Assembly: GCA_917880885.1 (NCBI GenBank)
Contig: OU862917.1
Span: forward strand, 31,980,104-32,044,103
Reading direction: 5' to 3'
From: Limnephilus marmoratus
Lineage: Eukaryota; Arthropoda; Insecta; Trichoptera; Limnephilidae
DNA length: 64,000 nt
A program made the translations under genes and the position numbers. Position 1 is the stretch's first letter; the number at the start of each line of letters is the position of its first letter. The notes under the pieces are model-generated. The model saw only the letters and a list, made by a program, of their open reading frames with translations. It had not been told where the DNA came from and searched no databases. Below are positions 43,060-54,639 of this stretch, one piece after another.

Positions 43060-43450
43060 TAGATAAAGTACCTAGCGTTGCCCGGGCTTTAGATCATGTC
43101 TCTAATTTTAGATCTGAATATATTTAACTCATTCAGATCTAAAAGTAGTGTAACTAAACTTACCATTAGTGATTCTTCCTTTCTATCTATTGTTAAATTC
43201 AAATTTATGTTAAATTAAATTAAAGCAAATCGCTTTATAAATCACCTTTTAATCAAATTTATGTCATGAAGAAAAAATGTTTTTTAAAATATGGTTTACT
43301 GTGTTCTATACATCCAGTGTCATTGCACTTCAAAAAAATATTTGACATTTAAATTGGTGTTGCCAGTCTACAAATTTAGTAGTTCAAGTTTTTATATTTT
43401 CTACTCTTTTTTGACAGACTATAGGTAGTTACTCTTTTTTTAAAATCATC
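43060..43450 (+). repeat. ACTAG..TTGCCCGGGC repeat head, degraded
   Basis: ACTAGATAAAGTACCTAGCG and TTGCCCGGGCTTTAGAT at 43060-43095 resemble the heads of families D and E. The remainder is AT-rich and I cannot place a 3' end. Confidence 0.4.
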
Positions 43451-43751
43451 TCTTACACAATTTTATGATTTCGATTTAGTTTTTGTGTATGGAATAATGC
43501 AAATTTTTGTAGTGGAAATTAACCACTTCTCGAAATCCGACCGAGCAGATAGTCTCGCTGTCGATGACAATGAATACTATCAAACTTTTGGTGGCACCCA
43601 TGCACACATTAACACGCTCATTCACATTTCTCCGAAAATTTGATGAAATGATGGCGTAACTGGACTATGTCTACAAAGAATATGTGGACCCGTGAAAGAG
43701 GGCGAACGGTGACGCATCCGGCAGAATAATAAAGAATTGCATGATATATAA

Positions 43752-44030
43752 GGCCCCTAGCATCTCAGCACATTGAGATGGGCTGGGCATGTACAGAGAA
43801 TGCCGGATATACGCGTCCCAAAAGGAATTTTGACTGGACACCCAGGTGAAAAGAGAAAAGTGGGAAGACCCAAACTGTGGTGGGATGTCGAAGTAGGAGG
43901 GGATGCAGCACAGCTTCTCAAGGTACCAAACTGGAAGTCAGCCGCTGAGGACAGGAGGAGTTGGAGGCGACTGATGCAGGAGGCCAAAGCTCGATATGGG
44001 CTGTAGCGCCATCGAAGAAGAAGAAGAAGA
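43752..44030 (+). pseudogene. RTE-type LINE C-terminus with GAA-repeat tail
   Basis: The frame 43773-44006 reads MRWAGHVQRMPDIRVPKG, GRPKLWWDVEV, then SWRRLMQEAKARYGL and a stop. This is the characteristic C-terminal tail of RTE-like LINEs (RWLGHV.RM ... GRP ... EAKA..GL). The stop is followed by a (GAA)n tract at 44015-44030, the usual 3' end of such elements. Everything upstream is absent. Confidence 0.85.
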
Positions 44031-44119
44031 TGGCGTAAGTAGGGCGTGCCGTTCGATACATAGGACCGTTGAGTAAAGTCAAAACCGTCTCACTACATAA
44101 TAAAAATAGTGTTACAGTA

Positions 44120-44765
44120 AAAACAAAGAAGAGCGAAGAAGAGTGAAGAAGATTAAGAGTGAAGAGTGAAGAAAAGTTGAAAGAAGGGTGAATGCCGGTA
44201 ACTCCATTAATGGTGGACTGAGTGCCGTTGGCGCTAATCAAAAACTGTCAAAAAAGTTAGCAGTCCACAATGGAGTCCTGGTACCTACCCTGATGTATGG
44301 CAGTGAGGCATGGAACTGGCAGAGGAAGGATGAAAGTAAACTGAATGCTGTTGAAATGAGATCCATGAGGCGTATGTGTAGTAAAACAATGTATGATCGT
44401 GTGAGAAATGTGGATATCCGCAAAGAATGTAAGGCTGATGTAAGCATAATGAGTAAGATTAAGAAAGGGACCCTCAGATGGTTTGGGCATGTAGAGCGAA
44501 TGAACGAAGAAAGTAGTGTAAGAAGAATATACGACGCGAATGTGAATGGTAGAAGAAGTCGGGGACGCCCGAGGAAGACATACATGAATCAGATACTTGA
44601 GTCGGGTCATGTCAAAAGTCAGAATAATAGAAGAGAATGTATGAGACGATGTCTGAATGTGAGTGAGGCAAAGAGTGTGTGCCAAGACCGAGTTGTTTGT
44701 CGGTCCGTCCTCTCTGCCTACGTGCCGGCGCGGCGTGGTGGTTAGTTAGTTAGTAAAAAAAAAAC
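44120..44765 (+). pseudogene. Second RTE-like LINE C-terminus
   Basis: The frame 44188-44745 (185 codons) contains GVLVPTLMYGSEAWNWQRK, NAVEMRSMRRMC, KKGTLRWFGHVERMNEES and RSRGRPRKTYMNQILESGH, the conserved C-terminal region after the RT domain in RTE-related LINEs. The frame is open but lacks the catalytic core. It ends in GTTAGTTAGTTAGT and an A-run at 44738-44763. It lies 90 bp after another RTE-like tail of a different subfamily, in the same orientation. Confidence 0.85.
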
Positions 44766-45609
44766 TCTCTTCATGTAGGGTAGGTAAGAAAGTCCAAATA
44801 CACACGATGATTTCACATTTGAAAAAATAAGCTTTTCTGAACCACAGTCAACGTCAGTCAAAGTTAGCCACATGGTCCATGTTAGCCACCTAGTCAATAA
44901 GGCTTGCTTAGATAATAAAGTGGATGCAGCAGATTTTGAAAAACGGAAACGTAAAACACTAATTTATGCACAGCTGAAATGCCGAACGGTCGAGTTAAAA
45001 TAGAACTTCGCAATGCGCAGTCAATAATTTCCCCATGAAATTTGGTTGAGAATATTACTTTCAAACCTTTAAAGCAGAACCATGTTTGCTGGATACATAG
45101 GTAGCTGGTAGGTACATATCTGATTTGCCTTTGCACGGTAAAAGTTCAAGTTGATATTATATTTTTTGTATAATTTTCGTTCGTTTATTTGGTAGTCAAC
45201 AATCCTTGCTTCTCGCTCCGGGAGAGGCTCGTTCATAAAGCCATTCCAGATGACTTGGCCCGAATTCTAAAAACTTTTCCCCGAATGGAGAAGTTGCCTG
45301 GAAAATACTTACCAAAGAAAATAAATATTATTTCGCTGTATTTTTCCAACTTCAAAGGCGAGTTGGCCAAGTATTCGAAAAGGTCGTTTGATAATAATTA
45401 TTGTTCATCATCTCAGTAATTCTTGTTAACATGTTCAACATAATAAAAAACAAACACGAGTTGTAGAAAACTTTGCAGTACCTACTTAGGTACTGTCCTC
45501 AGTGCTTATTTGAAGAGTAAAATATCCGGAACTCCGTCTTATGGCAGAAAAAAAAGAATATCGCATTTTTTTTTCTGGTGGGTGTATCTATTGTTACGAT
45601 ATACGAAAC
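44766..45609 (+). other. Spacer with a 76-codon frame
   Basis: The frame 45189-45419 (AIPDDLARILKTFPRMEKL) has balanced composition but no family I recognise; the minus-strand frame 44894-45136 likewise. Both are unsupported. Confidence 0.3.
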
Positions 45610-45920
45610 GCCTCCTCTCAAATTGGAGCGCACGCCACTGTACGGACAAACAGTTTCGCTCCCTCGCCGCAAGTGCGCCGCGCGCTGACGGCGGCGGAAC
45701 GCCAGCCTCGGTCGGCCGACTAGCGAGCCCGCCATTCTCCTCCCGAGCCCGCTCTGGGCGCACGTGTATCGTGAACCACGCTGCACTGTTCCGGAACATT
45801 CCACAACGCCGCTATGGCGGTTGTTATTTTGCCTAGTGACTGGCGGGAATGCCAAGAACGGCTAAATTCCCCTCCACATAACCGAATCTCCAAGAGACCA
45901 GCCTGCTGCTGTGAGTACCA
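45610..45920 (+). promoter_or_regulatory. GC/CpG-rich island, possible host promoter and first exon
   Basis: GC-rich, CpG-dense sequence inside AT-rich surroundings (TCGCCGCAAGTGCGCCGCGC, GCGGCGGAACG). Near 45907-45915 a splice-donor-like CT|GTGAGTACC follows. Several overlapping frames of 60-118 codons cross it on both strands, none with recognisable protein similarity. Could equally be part of a GC-rich repeat. Confidence 0.35.
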
Positions 45921-46498
45921 TGAGCAATTTAACCCCTCTTTATTGCGTGTGTTCCTTGTAAATTCAACGCGAAGATAAACCGCCCCCAGAGAGATTTTAG
46001 GGCCAAATTCACCCGATTTAGATAGAATTACTGTTGCTACTCTGTTCTACTCTGCTTGCATTATTGTATCATTATGTTTACAATACAACTGTTGATGTCA
46101 CACAAACGCCTCAGAGATCCTACCACTCTGATGATAGTCTCCTCCGCTATGCTGACCATTCTTAGCTAGTCTGTCGGCAGAAGGTAGGCACCTCAGGTAG
46201 GTGTACTTAGCACTATGTACGGCAAATTGTCTAAAATAGGCAATATGTCTAAAAATATCGTGTCGCTTCATTCACGTTGCGAAACTCCCACAAAGCTCAA
46301 CATTACACAAAATATAATTAAATCGCTTTATTAAAATTATTTATTGATTTCAATTTTAATTTGTGCAACTCATTTTTAATTTTTAGTTTTACTTTTATGT
46401 CTTCAATATATAAAAACGATTGTTTCTTTGTTTGTCCCTTATGCATTACTAAACCATTCATCCGATTGCGATGAAACTTTAGTGATTTATTGTGATAA

Positions 46499-46771
46499 GG
46501 GGCCATCCATAAATTAGGTCACACCTTAAGGGGGGGGGGAGGGAAGCAGAGAAATGTGACATTCTGTGATAGGAGGTATGGGGGGGGGTCTTTAGCTCTG
46601 TGACGTCACACGTAAAAATCTAAATTATTTAAAAAAAATGTAAAGTTGCAAAATATGTGACGTCACACTAGGGGGGGAGGGGTCTCACAAAAGTGACGAT
46701 GTGTGACAGGAACGGAGACTAACCAAACAAAAAATCATGAAATTCGTGTGACGTAATTTGTGGATGACCCC
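46499..46771. mobile_element. Second PIF/Harbinger-like MITE type
   Basis: A 273-bp element with ends GGGGCCATCCATAAATTAGG / TAATTTGTGGATGACCCC and a TAA duplication (46496-46498, 46772-46774). The interior has two TGTGACGTCACA-like palindromes (CRE-type core) around 46600 and 46660. Confidence 0.8.
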
Positions 46772-46785
46772 TAACTGCTTTATAA

Positions 46786-46938
46786 GTGGGCAATTAGTTT
46801 TTATTCCAATATAGACTCCTCCCCCCCCCTTGGTGAAATAAATTTGGGCAACTTCGTATATCCTTTTCAAGTATAAACGTGAGATTTGGATGAACTCCTC
46901 CCCCCCTTTTTGAGCTCACGTAATTAATGTATGCCCCC
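46786..46938. mobile_element. PIF/Harbinger-like MITE, copy 3, left end damaged
   Basis: The right end CACGTAATTAATGTATGCCCCC and interior match the other two copies. The left 25 bp are lost. It lies just after a different MITE ending at 46771. Confidence 0.75.
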
Positions 46939-46985
46939 TAACGAACAACTTAACATTAACCTGAATCAATCTGTTAAGATGTTCA

Positions 46986-47180
46986 TAGACCGGTCAGTCG
47001 ATGAGTTGGCATCGCTTCTGCTTTCCATCCAGGTGTCCAATTCTTCGACTTGCTAAGTCCTCCACCACGATACAAGCAACACGTTTTGCTGAAAGTGTGA
47101 CGGTAGAAGGAGATTTTCAAATATTGTCAGGTTATTTGTATCCCGGGAATGTTTGTCTTTCTTTATAAAAAAAAATAAAT
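46986..47180 (+). mobile_element. SINE-B copy 2, diverged
   Basis: GACCGGTCAGTCGATGAGTT at the head, CCACGATACAAGCAACACG in the body, and CCCGGGAATGTTTGTCTTTC then an A-run at the 3' end. Confidence 0.8.
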
Positions 47181-48179
47181 AATGTGTAATAATAATGTGT
47201 AAAAGTTTTGTATTTTCAAGAATGTATAAAAATTCACAAATCATTTCACTTCCTTTTCATTTTAAAACTGTGCAAAATTATAAATGAATTTTTAAAACAT
47301 TGGAATAACCGTCCAAAATAGGTGCCGGAACGCCATTCCGGTCTGGTTGGCCTGAAAAAAAGCATTGACTCTATCTGAAATCATTGCCGTTCAGTTACCT
47401 TTGCGGATCTGCGATAATACTTCGTTAACTTGTCAATTGAATATAATATTTCGTGAAACACTCCGAATTGTATAGATGGTTCATTCCTGGAATAATACAC
47501 AAGGCAGATTCGAAAAGGTTCCTTTGAAATTATTTAGATCGTGTTTTGGTTTAAAAACGCTGTGCTTATTCCTTTGTGAAATATGAAGTAAAAGATATTA
47601 GATAGGCATGCGACTCCGCATTCTTCTGATATTAAGCCCTTCCCGTTTAACCTTTGGGGTCTTTCTCATTTTACTTTGAAGACCTTCTGTCCCTTAATAT
47701 GCCAATTTATCAAAAATCCTGGAAATAGAACTCCCTTGACTTTGAACAAGGTAAGTACTTTTTTGGGTCTATAAAATTATCTCAGGTTCATCCTTTTGTA
47801 GTTTACTGGCTCAGGTGATTGCATTGCCTGGTAACAATACACTTTAAAATACTGTTTGTGGCTTTAATTTCAAGAGTAGGTATAAAGAGTATGGAACGAT
47901 ATATCTTTTTGGGGCATCTCCTACTTCTTTTTCCTCGTCTTACATTCTACCGGCACTTCCTTCTCTGTCCATCTCGTCTTCCTGTCCAAGCCCTAGCAAC
48001 TTTTTCCTGAATAGGTTCACAAACTAAAAGTGCTCTCCATGTAGATTTGAATGGAAATTAATGTCGCCACTTACTTGGTACCTTTTGATACTAGCCCATT
48101 TAGCACACCTTCTGTCTCTCTTGTACTTGCCTATCATCGTACATCGCCATTCCATGTGAATTTCATAATGATGTGGTCA
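47181..48179. other. Non-coding, nothing recognised
   Basis: Short frames only; no shared repeat found. Confidence 0.45.
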
Positions 48180-48373
48180 GTTGTTGAGTGGGTTGAATGG
48201 GCATCGCGTTTGGGTCCCACCCAGGCGTCCCGTGTTCGATTCCTCGGCTGGCTAAGTTCTCCATCACAACACAAGCAACATTTTCGGCTTTCTGTGGTAG
48301 TATTAGGAGTTTTTCAAACTTTGTTGGGTTATTCGTAACCCGGGAATGTTTGTCTTTCTTTAAAAAAAAAAAA
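48180..48373 (+). mobile_element. SINE-B copy 3, tRNA-derived
   Basis: The best-preserved SINE-B head: an A-box region GTTGAGTGG and a B-box TGTTCGATTCC near 48232, spaced as in a tRNA gene. The body has ATCACAACACAAGCAAC and a GGGTTATTCGTAACCC hairpin, with an A-run at 48361-48373. Frames 48051-48338 and 48197-48640 cross it and are chance. Confidence 0.85.
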
Positions 48374-48507
48374 ACAGTTCTGCTTACGAAATTTAAGCAA
48401 ATAATGGTTAGGCTTTTGGATCACGTAACACGTTCGCATAACATTTCTTGTGTTCTTTTTTATTGTGTGTTCTTGGCGATTCCATTCTGGTCGGCTACAC
48501 ACAATTC

Positions 48508-48960
48508 AATTTGGAAGGCGGGTATGGGTATCGCCGCCCCGGGAAACATTTATTGGATAACCAACATCCCTGCCATCGGTAAACCCAAGTGGTTCGCTAC
48601 GTTTGATGATTTAGCAGGGGTGCCCGGGTTCACGGGGTGAGGTTTATCTAGGTCTTGGTGGCACATGCGTTTGCCCACTTACTGCGTAACTGGTTGTCGG
48701 ATACCTTTTTATATCTCCACACGGACTCTCTCGATCCATCGCCTTGTACCGTAGTGGGAAGGGTGGGTAGACACGTTCGTCACTCCTGGACAAATTGACC
48801 CCACATTCCTACCCATTCTTCATACGTTTTTCCTTCCCAGAACTTCCTCTTCTTCCTTTCCCTAAAATACCCTCCACACAGCATTAATAAAGATGACATA
48901 GGCCCTGAGGGGAATTATTTTCCTCAGGACCTCCTGTGTGGAGCTAATGTAAAAAAAAAT
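48508..48960 (+). mobile_element. SINE-A copy 7, nearly full length
   Basis: The most complete uninterrupted copy: head with GGCGGGTATGGGTATCGCC, middle with AAGTGGTTCGCTACG and CTCGATCCATCGCC, and a 3' tail (48871-48943) in which CTCCACACAG pairs with CTGTGTGGAG and GGCCCTGAGG pairs with CCTCAGGACC, followed by an A-run. A tRNA-like head is not evident, so 'SINE' rests on size, A-tail, multicopy nature and the LINE-shared 3' end. Confidence 0.88.
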
Positions 48961-49800
48961 TATGATTTACCTACGGTAATATTTATTTTCAAGGCGAAGA
49001 TTAATGCTAAATCTCTATTTTACATCGGTTTACATTTACAATTACATTACATTTACAAAAAATATGATTTAGATAAATTGAAGCTTTTCCCACCGTTTCT
49101 ATTGAATTAAAATAAAATTGTTAATTGCTTTAAAAATTTATATAAGCGTAAACTATCACAAAATGTATTTATTTTTTATTAAAAATGTATAAATGCTTAT
49201 AAAAATACAATTTTATTTTATATTATAATTCATTCGTTAAATAAAATTATTGATAGGTATAAAACACAGAAATATGCCATTGTTCTCTCTGTTCACGCTG
49301 ATATCAATCAAATGGCTGTATTTTCCACATTTTAAATAATGACGCAGAGCGTAAATAAAATAAATTAATAAATTCCTGTTTTATTGAATACACTTTGCCA
49401 ATCTGTCGGAACAATTTCGTTAAATTGATCCAGGATAAAACGTATCCACTACAAACCACGTTAATAATTCTGAATTTAGTTTTACTTCATCAGGCAAAAT
49501 TATAAAAATACGTTATATTAATGAAAAAATATCCATCGTTTTTACAGCAAACAGCTTAATCCGCGGAAAATTAATTATATTTTCCGTTTGGCTAATTTGC
49601 TGAACAATTCGGTTACAATACAATATTCCATTTTAGAGATCTCACCCAAAAGAATATTTTTATTTTGCTTTATTGTTGTTTATCAATTCTAAATAGACTA
49701 GAGATGCGTTATGTTTGCATCAATTAATTTAATATGTAATAATAATATAATATAACTGGATGTTACGGGAGGGACCTTGACTTAATTTTACCAGTGATTC
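48961..49800. other. AT-rich, possibly host sequence
   Basis: No frame and no shared repeat. The part 49300-49650 has ordinary complexity. Confidence 0.4.
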
Positions 49801-49995
49801 CTGACAATATTTGGTGTAAAAAATGCGTATGAAAGTTTGGTCTCCGGTGACTTTTTAGGTGTTTTTTTTTCAAAACCAAACAATAAAATACCTACCTCTC
49901 CAAAACCTAGAGATTTTTAAAATTTGAAGTAAAAAAATCTAAAATGTCACCGGAGACCAAATTATCAGTTACATTTTTTACTCCAAATATTGTCA
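49801..49995. mobile_element. Foldback unit with TGACAATATTTGG arms
   Basis: The ends CTGACAATATTTGG and CCAAATATTGTCAG are exact complements, and GGTCTCCGGTGAC / GTCACCGGAGACC pair further in. No duplication of the target was found and no second copy is present. Confidence 0.65.
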
Positions 49996-50021
49996 GAAAT
50001 GGTTCCATGACGGTTTATCCA

Positions 50022-50113
50022 TCGACAATTGGCCCCCCTACAGTTGGCTCGCCGACAGTTGATCCCCCTTACAGTTGACCTCCGACAGTTCATCCCCCGA
50101 AAATTGATCCCCT
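50022..50113. repeat. Imperfect GACAGTTGATCCCC minisatellite
   Basis: About six degenerate units of 15-19 bp: CGACAATTGGCCCC, CAGTTGGCTCGC, CGACAGTTGATCCCC, CAGTTGACCTC, CGACAGTTCATCCCC and CGAAAATTGATCCCC. Directly follows the foldback unit at 49801. Confidence 0.85.
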
Positions 50114-50185
50114 AAACTAAATGATTATTTTTTCATGCAAAGAGAATATACGGCCGTACAGCCAAAGTCGATATACCTATAATAT

Positions 50186-50939
50186 ACTAGGTGACCCGAC
50201 AAACGTTGTTCTGCCATATAAACTATTTCTAGTGAATATTTTGGTTGTTAAATAAAAAATAACTAACGTATTGTAAGTGTGTGGGGATGGGATCTGTGAC
50301 AGAAAGAGGAATGGAGCGCGGTAGACGATATCCGCCGTTAAAAACAAAGAAAAACACCAACTAAAGTAGGAGAATATATATAATAAATAAAGAAAATCAA
50401 TATGAATTTCGAAGAACAATTGAGAACAATGAGTGTACGATATTTTTTGTCAGTCGTCTCTAGCCAACACAAATAAGCTCGATGGTTTGCCCACGCGAGA
50501 ACACGATGCCGAATGAAATATCAAAATGACACGACGCTTCTCGTGAATGTCTTGCGTATGTATGGATGAAAGTTCCATGAGACGGACGTAGCGTTATATG
50601 TCATTCAACAACATAAATAATTTCGTGCTGTTTGAAATACGAATGACGGTTAAATTTGTTCATACAAAAATCGCGATTAAAAAATAGGCGGGTTAAAATT
50701 TGGGGTTATAGGTATTTTTTGATGAGAAATAAAAAAAAATACAAAAATAAAAAATTGTCAAAAAAATAGTTTTTTTTTTTCTAGATAGGGACACCATAAT
50801 CACCTAAAGAATGAAATATACTTTAAAACCTATTCTCATGCCTACCAAATATACATAAAAAATTTCATAAAAATCGGTCAATCCGTTTCGGAGGAGTGCG
50901 GCCACAAACACAGTGACACGAGATTTTTATATATAAAAT
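50186..50939 (+). mobile_element. Dispersed repeat family D, copy 2
   Basis: Collinear with 20065-20790 in the same orientation, with a better preserved head (ACTAGGTGACCCGACAAACG). Frame 50177-50419 is chance and is mirrored at 20055-20237. Confidence 0.82.
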
Positions 50940-51590
50940 GTTCATATTGTGTCCAGTCATCTTGACTGAAAATCCGGTGTAAAAATATTTTTAAAAACAT
51001 TAATTTTTTAATCCTAGAATTTGATTTAGGATGAGTAAAACAAACAGCAAAGATCTATTTCTTACCCGTGTCACGCAGATTTATAAAAAAGCTCACGTAA
51101 TTATAACGAATGGTACTGAAGAATACTTTTTTTCAACAGGAACTCTGCGCGTTTTTTGCTATCTCCTATATGAGAAAAGATAATGTTTGTACTGAAAGGC
51201 CACAATGTTGAAATAACTCCCTCGCCCGGACGGGAGGGGGTTGAACTTTAGCGTTTTGTTTGTTGAACCCGAGCGTATTTTTGCTAATGAAGTAAACATT
51301 TGTTACGCGCACTCGTACATCTCCGTAATTAAACCAATTTAACGACTAAATTACTGGATTTGTTAAAGCGGCCAATTTTGTGCAAACAGAATCCTTTGTT
51401 TCATCAGAAGCCCTTACGCACTTTTAAATTGGCCAACACTCAAAACTCATAAATTTATTTTGGCACGGTTATTAGCGGAATTTTATGCTGGCAATATTTT
51501 TTCGTTTATTTTTACTCGTATCAAGTACCTACTTCAGACACGTGTCACAATATCATGCGTCTGCCTTGTTGCTAATATTTTTTAAGGTAC
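50940..51590. other. Possible host sequence
   Basis: 51230-51480 is of higher complexity, not repeated in the window, with several TTAATTA-like sites. No exon was identified. Confidence 0.4.
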
Positions 51591-51797
51591 GGACCCCTAG
51601 CACGGTCGATCGATAAGGATTGTATTGATAACTTTCGGCAACTTCTCATCGTTTCCTAGTATGACTGTCAGATCGCCAACGAATAAATAACATTAGGTCT
51701 TCTTAACATATTCAACGTCAACTGTTATTTGTATGTTAACCATCAGCAGTTGTTCTAGAGAACGATGAGAAGTTACTGATCGACCGTGCTAGGGGTC
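51591..51797. mobile_element. Foldback MITE with GATCGATAAGGATTG arms, copy 2
   Basis: 207 bp. Starts GGACCCCTAGCACGGTCGAT and ends ATCGACCGTGCTAGGGGTC, so the outer 20 bp are nearly perfect inverted repeats. The right arm is shorter than in copy 1. Confidence 0.85.
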
Positions 51798-52424
51798 ATT
51801 GTATTGATTATTATGAAAACGTCTCTAAATCTTGCAATCATTAACGAGTTTTAATAATGACGCCTGATGCCGAAACAGCTATTACGATAATAAAATCTAA
51901 AACATTTGTAGAGCTTTTGTTTTACGAATTAAAGTTTTTTTCGGTAAATATGTGTTATCAATATTCCGCGAAATCCGAATATTTCAGAAATAGAAATCGG
52001 ACTGGCAGATAATATTTTAATTTCGGCGTTAAGTCCACAGTGCGCAATTTTCAAATCAAACAAAAGTTATCTGAAAGGTTTGGAAATATTTGCAAAACGA
52101 AATTATCAAGGGCGGCTGGAGGTCCTAGAGAGGAGACGAGATGAGACGAAAGCAGAGGTATTTAAATGTTTTGAGGAGAAGATGGCTAGGAGACGAACAG
52201 AGGTGAAGAGGGTATTTTTAGATACTGGTATTTACTTACTATATTTTTTCATGAAATAAGAAAAAAAGCTGATCGTAAACTAGATTTTTGGGAAAACTTC
52301 TTAGAAAAAGTACTACAAATATCTATCTAAACTGTGAAGCAGTCTGTCTCAATCGATAAGCTCTAACGTCATGAAAATTTAATTTATTTCTCACTAATTC
52401 TAGGGCAATGCATCTATTTTTAAT
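51798..52424. other. Non-coding, nothing recognised
   Basis: No frames over 60 codons. A purine-rich stretch (52120-52210) has GAGGAGACGAGATGAGACGA. Confidence 0.45.
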
Positions 52425-52588
52425 GGGGGCATAAATTAATTACGTGAGCAGTTTTTCTTCCAATGTAGACCCCTCCCCCCCTTTGGTGAGATAAATTTGG
52501 GAACACTTCGTATATTCTTTTCAAGTAACGTGAGATTTGCTGGACCCCCCCCCCCCTTTTTGAGCTTATGTAATTAGTGTATGCCCCC
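52425..52588. mobile_element. PIF/Harbinger-like MITE, copy 2
   Basis: Same termini (GGGGGCATAAATTAATTACG, GTATGCCCCC) and C-runs as 34858-35028. The target duplication is not clean (AAT versus AAA). Confidence 0.8.
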
Positions 52589-52756
52589 AAATGACAGCGT
52601 CATTTCCATCACGACAAGTCTGTCTAAAAAAAATTATAACAATGTATCGATCAGCGCTTTGGTCATCCACAGTGTTATATAAATGACACCAAATATTTTA
52701 TGCACACTAACACTGTAATAGTGTTAGTGGGTTAATTTTTTATAGCATTATTTTAT

Positions 52757-53080
52757 ACTAGTGGAAGTCCCCGGCGTTACGCAGAGTTTTTCGAAATCAG
52801 ATGTAGAGGGTAATTTTCCTCTTATTTTGAACGCCAAGTGTCCAAAAATTTCATCTTGGAATATCTTTAAAAGTTGGGAAAAAAGGTATGGGGTAATTTT
52901 TCACTCATGTAGACAGTCACCTTCCTCTTTTTTTTTGTAGGCCAAGTGTATATAATTTCATCAATCTTAGAATAAAACTGTATATTTTTATAATAAACGT
53001 ATTCATGAGCTCCGCAACAGACACTCTTCTTTATATAGTTGACTGTGCGTAGTCCAGTTTTAAGTCGACCATTTGACATT
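52757..53080 (+). repeat. ACTAG..CCCCGGCGTTACGC repeat head
   Basis: ACTAGTGGAAGTCCCCGGCG followed by TTACGCAGAG is another head of this class. GCCAAGTGT blocks recur at 52831 and 52940 in the following sequence, with no clear end. Confidence 0.4.
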
Positions 53081-54339
53081 TCATTGTGTTTGTAAATTCG
53101 TTTATTACCAGTCAGAAATACATGGTCAGTACTACTGTTTTATTGTGGCTGTACTACGACAAGGGCACAATTCAATTTACCACTACACAGAATTCAAAAC
53201 TTGGATAATGTGTATTCGCACATAGATTATATGGAATATGTCACTGATCCACTATAAACATGAAATAATGAAATCATTTATCCATTATTCAAGTAGTCTA
53301 TTACTAAGGATTTTTTTTATCTAAATATTAAAATTCAAATTGGACAGTTCCGAACTCCTGCAACTTGCAAACCTACACATACCAACGAGAAAAACACAAT
53401 ACAATACTCTTGCTCATTCCCCAATTCAGCTTACTTGATAATAGACATATGTTTTAAAATTAAGTACACGGTTATTTAAGTACCAACTTTCAGATCTAAT
53501 GATTTTAAATGAAATCTTGGGTTTTGATTTATTAAATAATAAATAATAAAATCATACTTTTTTGACACACTGTTGATAGAACTACTAGTTTGTATACAGA
53601 TAGATATCGACTATACATCTTACGAGTTAGTTTTAAGTCTAAACAAGCTACGCTGACTACAAACAAATCAACGGCAAGAATTTCGAGTATAATAGAATCA
53701 ATCAATAAGTACTTATCTTTACGTTAAGCCTTTCATCTCGGCGCTTTGCTGTTGAGATGGGACTGAGATGTGAACCCCGCGCATCCTCTTCACAACGGAG
53801 TAATTACCACTTCCCCAAGTTCAAACACTGCTTTTACCCATTCATAATCTAATCACCAACCTTACAAATCCCCTATTGGATGGAAACATCTGACTATCTG
53901 TTCTACAGTGTCTGCAGTGAGGTGGCCCGTCTTTGCCAAATCTGTAATGCGATGAAATTACTTTTAAAAATTATTTTTTTATTTTATTTTTAAATATGAA
54001 TTGGGTATGTTGTGAGGTTGAATAGTGGGGAAGGAGACGGGGAAGATTTGACATCTGAAAAAAATCGAAATTTTAGTTGAATATGCAGTTATATGTAAAG
54101 TGTACCGTCTATCTGGTACAATACTCAGATTACTCATAAACACCACCAAATCAATTATAATCCAGAAAAACTTGTAGTGAAATAAACAAAAAAATTGTTT
54201 TTTGTTACTGGTAGGAAATTTCTAAATGTCGTACTAATTAATGTATTGGACCACTATGCTTCCCGGTGTTATTTTATAATATATTAAATATATTATATAA
54301 TAAAACGAATACAAAACTTTATTCCACTTAATTTTATTT
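53081..54339. other. AT-rich spacer
   Basis: GGGTATGTTGTGAGGTTGAAT at 54004 may be a minus-strand SINE-C scrap. Nothing else recognised. Confidence 0.4.
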
Positions 54340-54382
54340 GACCGTAACCGGTTTCAGCTCGTCAAAGCTATCTCCAGACTGG
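54340..54382 (-). ncRNA. Hammerhead-like motif 3
   Basis: Minus strand: CTGGAGA, AGCT-loop-AGCT, GAAACCGGTTACGGTC. ACCG-GTTA-CGGT would be stem III and the following C the cleavage-site base. The core base A6 is G here. Confidence 0.4.
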
Positions 54383-54639
54383 TACAAATAATTCTTAGTC
54401 TACGGTTTATATATACAACATATTGGGGAGGGGGAGAGGGGTGGTCCACAAGGATTTTTATCAATTATAATAATTATATTTGTTGCTAAGTCGTTTTAGA
54501 CTGTCGAATTTCTAAATATTTTGGTAATTCCAGTGAGCTAAGAAGTGAGCTCGATCTCGAACGCTAGGTTCCGATTTGATTTTAGGTTGAAACCTAGTTT
54601 TTTGTTTGTTTTGTATTTATATTTGCATTGTTAAATTTA

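Noticed and set aside
43757..43987. Minus-strand frames opposite the RTE tails (also 44238-44685)
   Set aside because: They are antisense shadows of recognisable RTE coding sequence.
50022..50113. CRISPR-like array
   Set aside because: The units are short, degenerate and contiguous without spacers, and the DNA is eukaryotic. It is a minisatellite.
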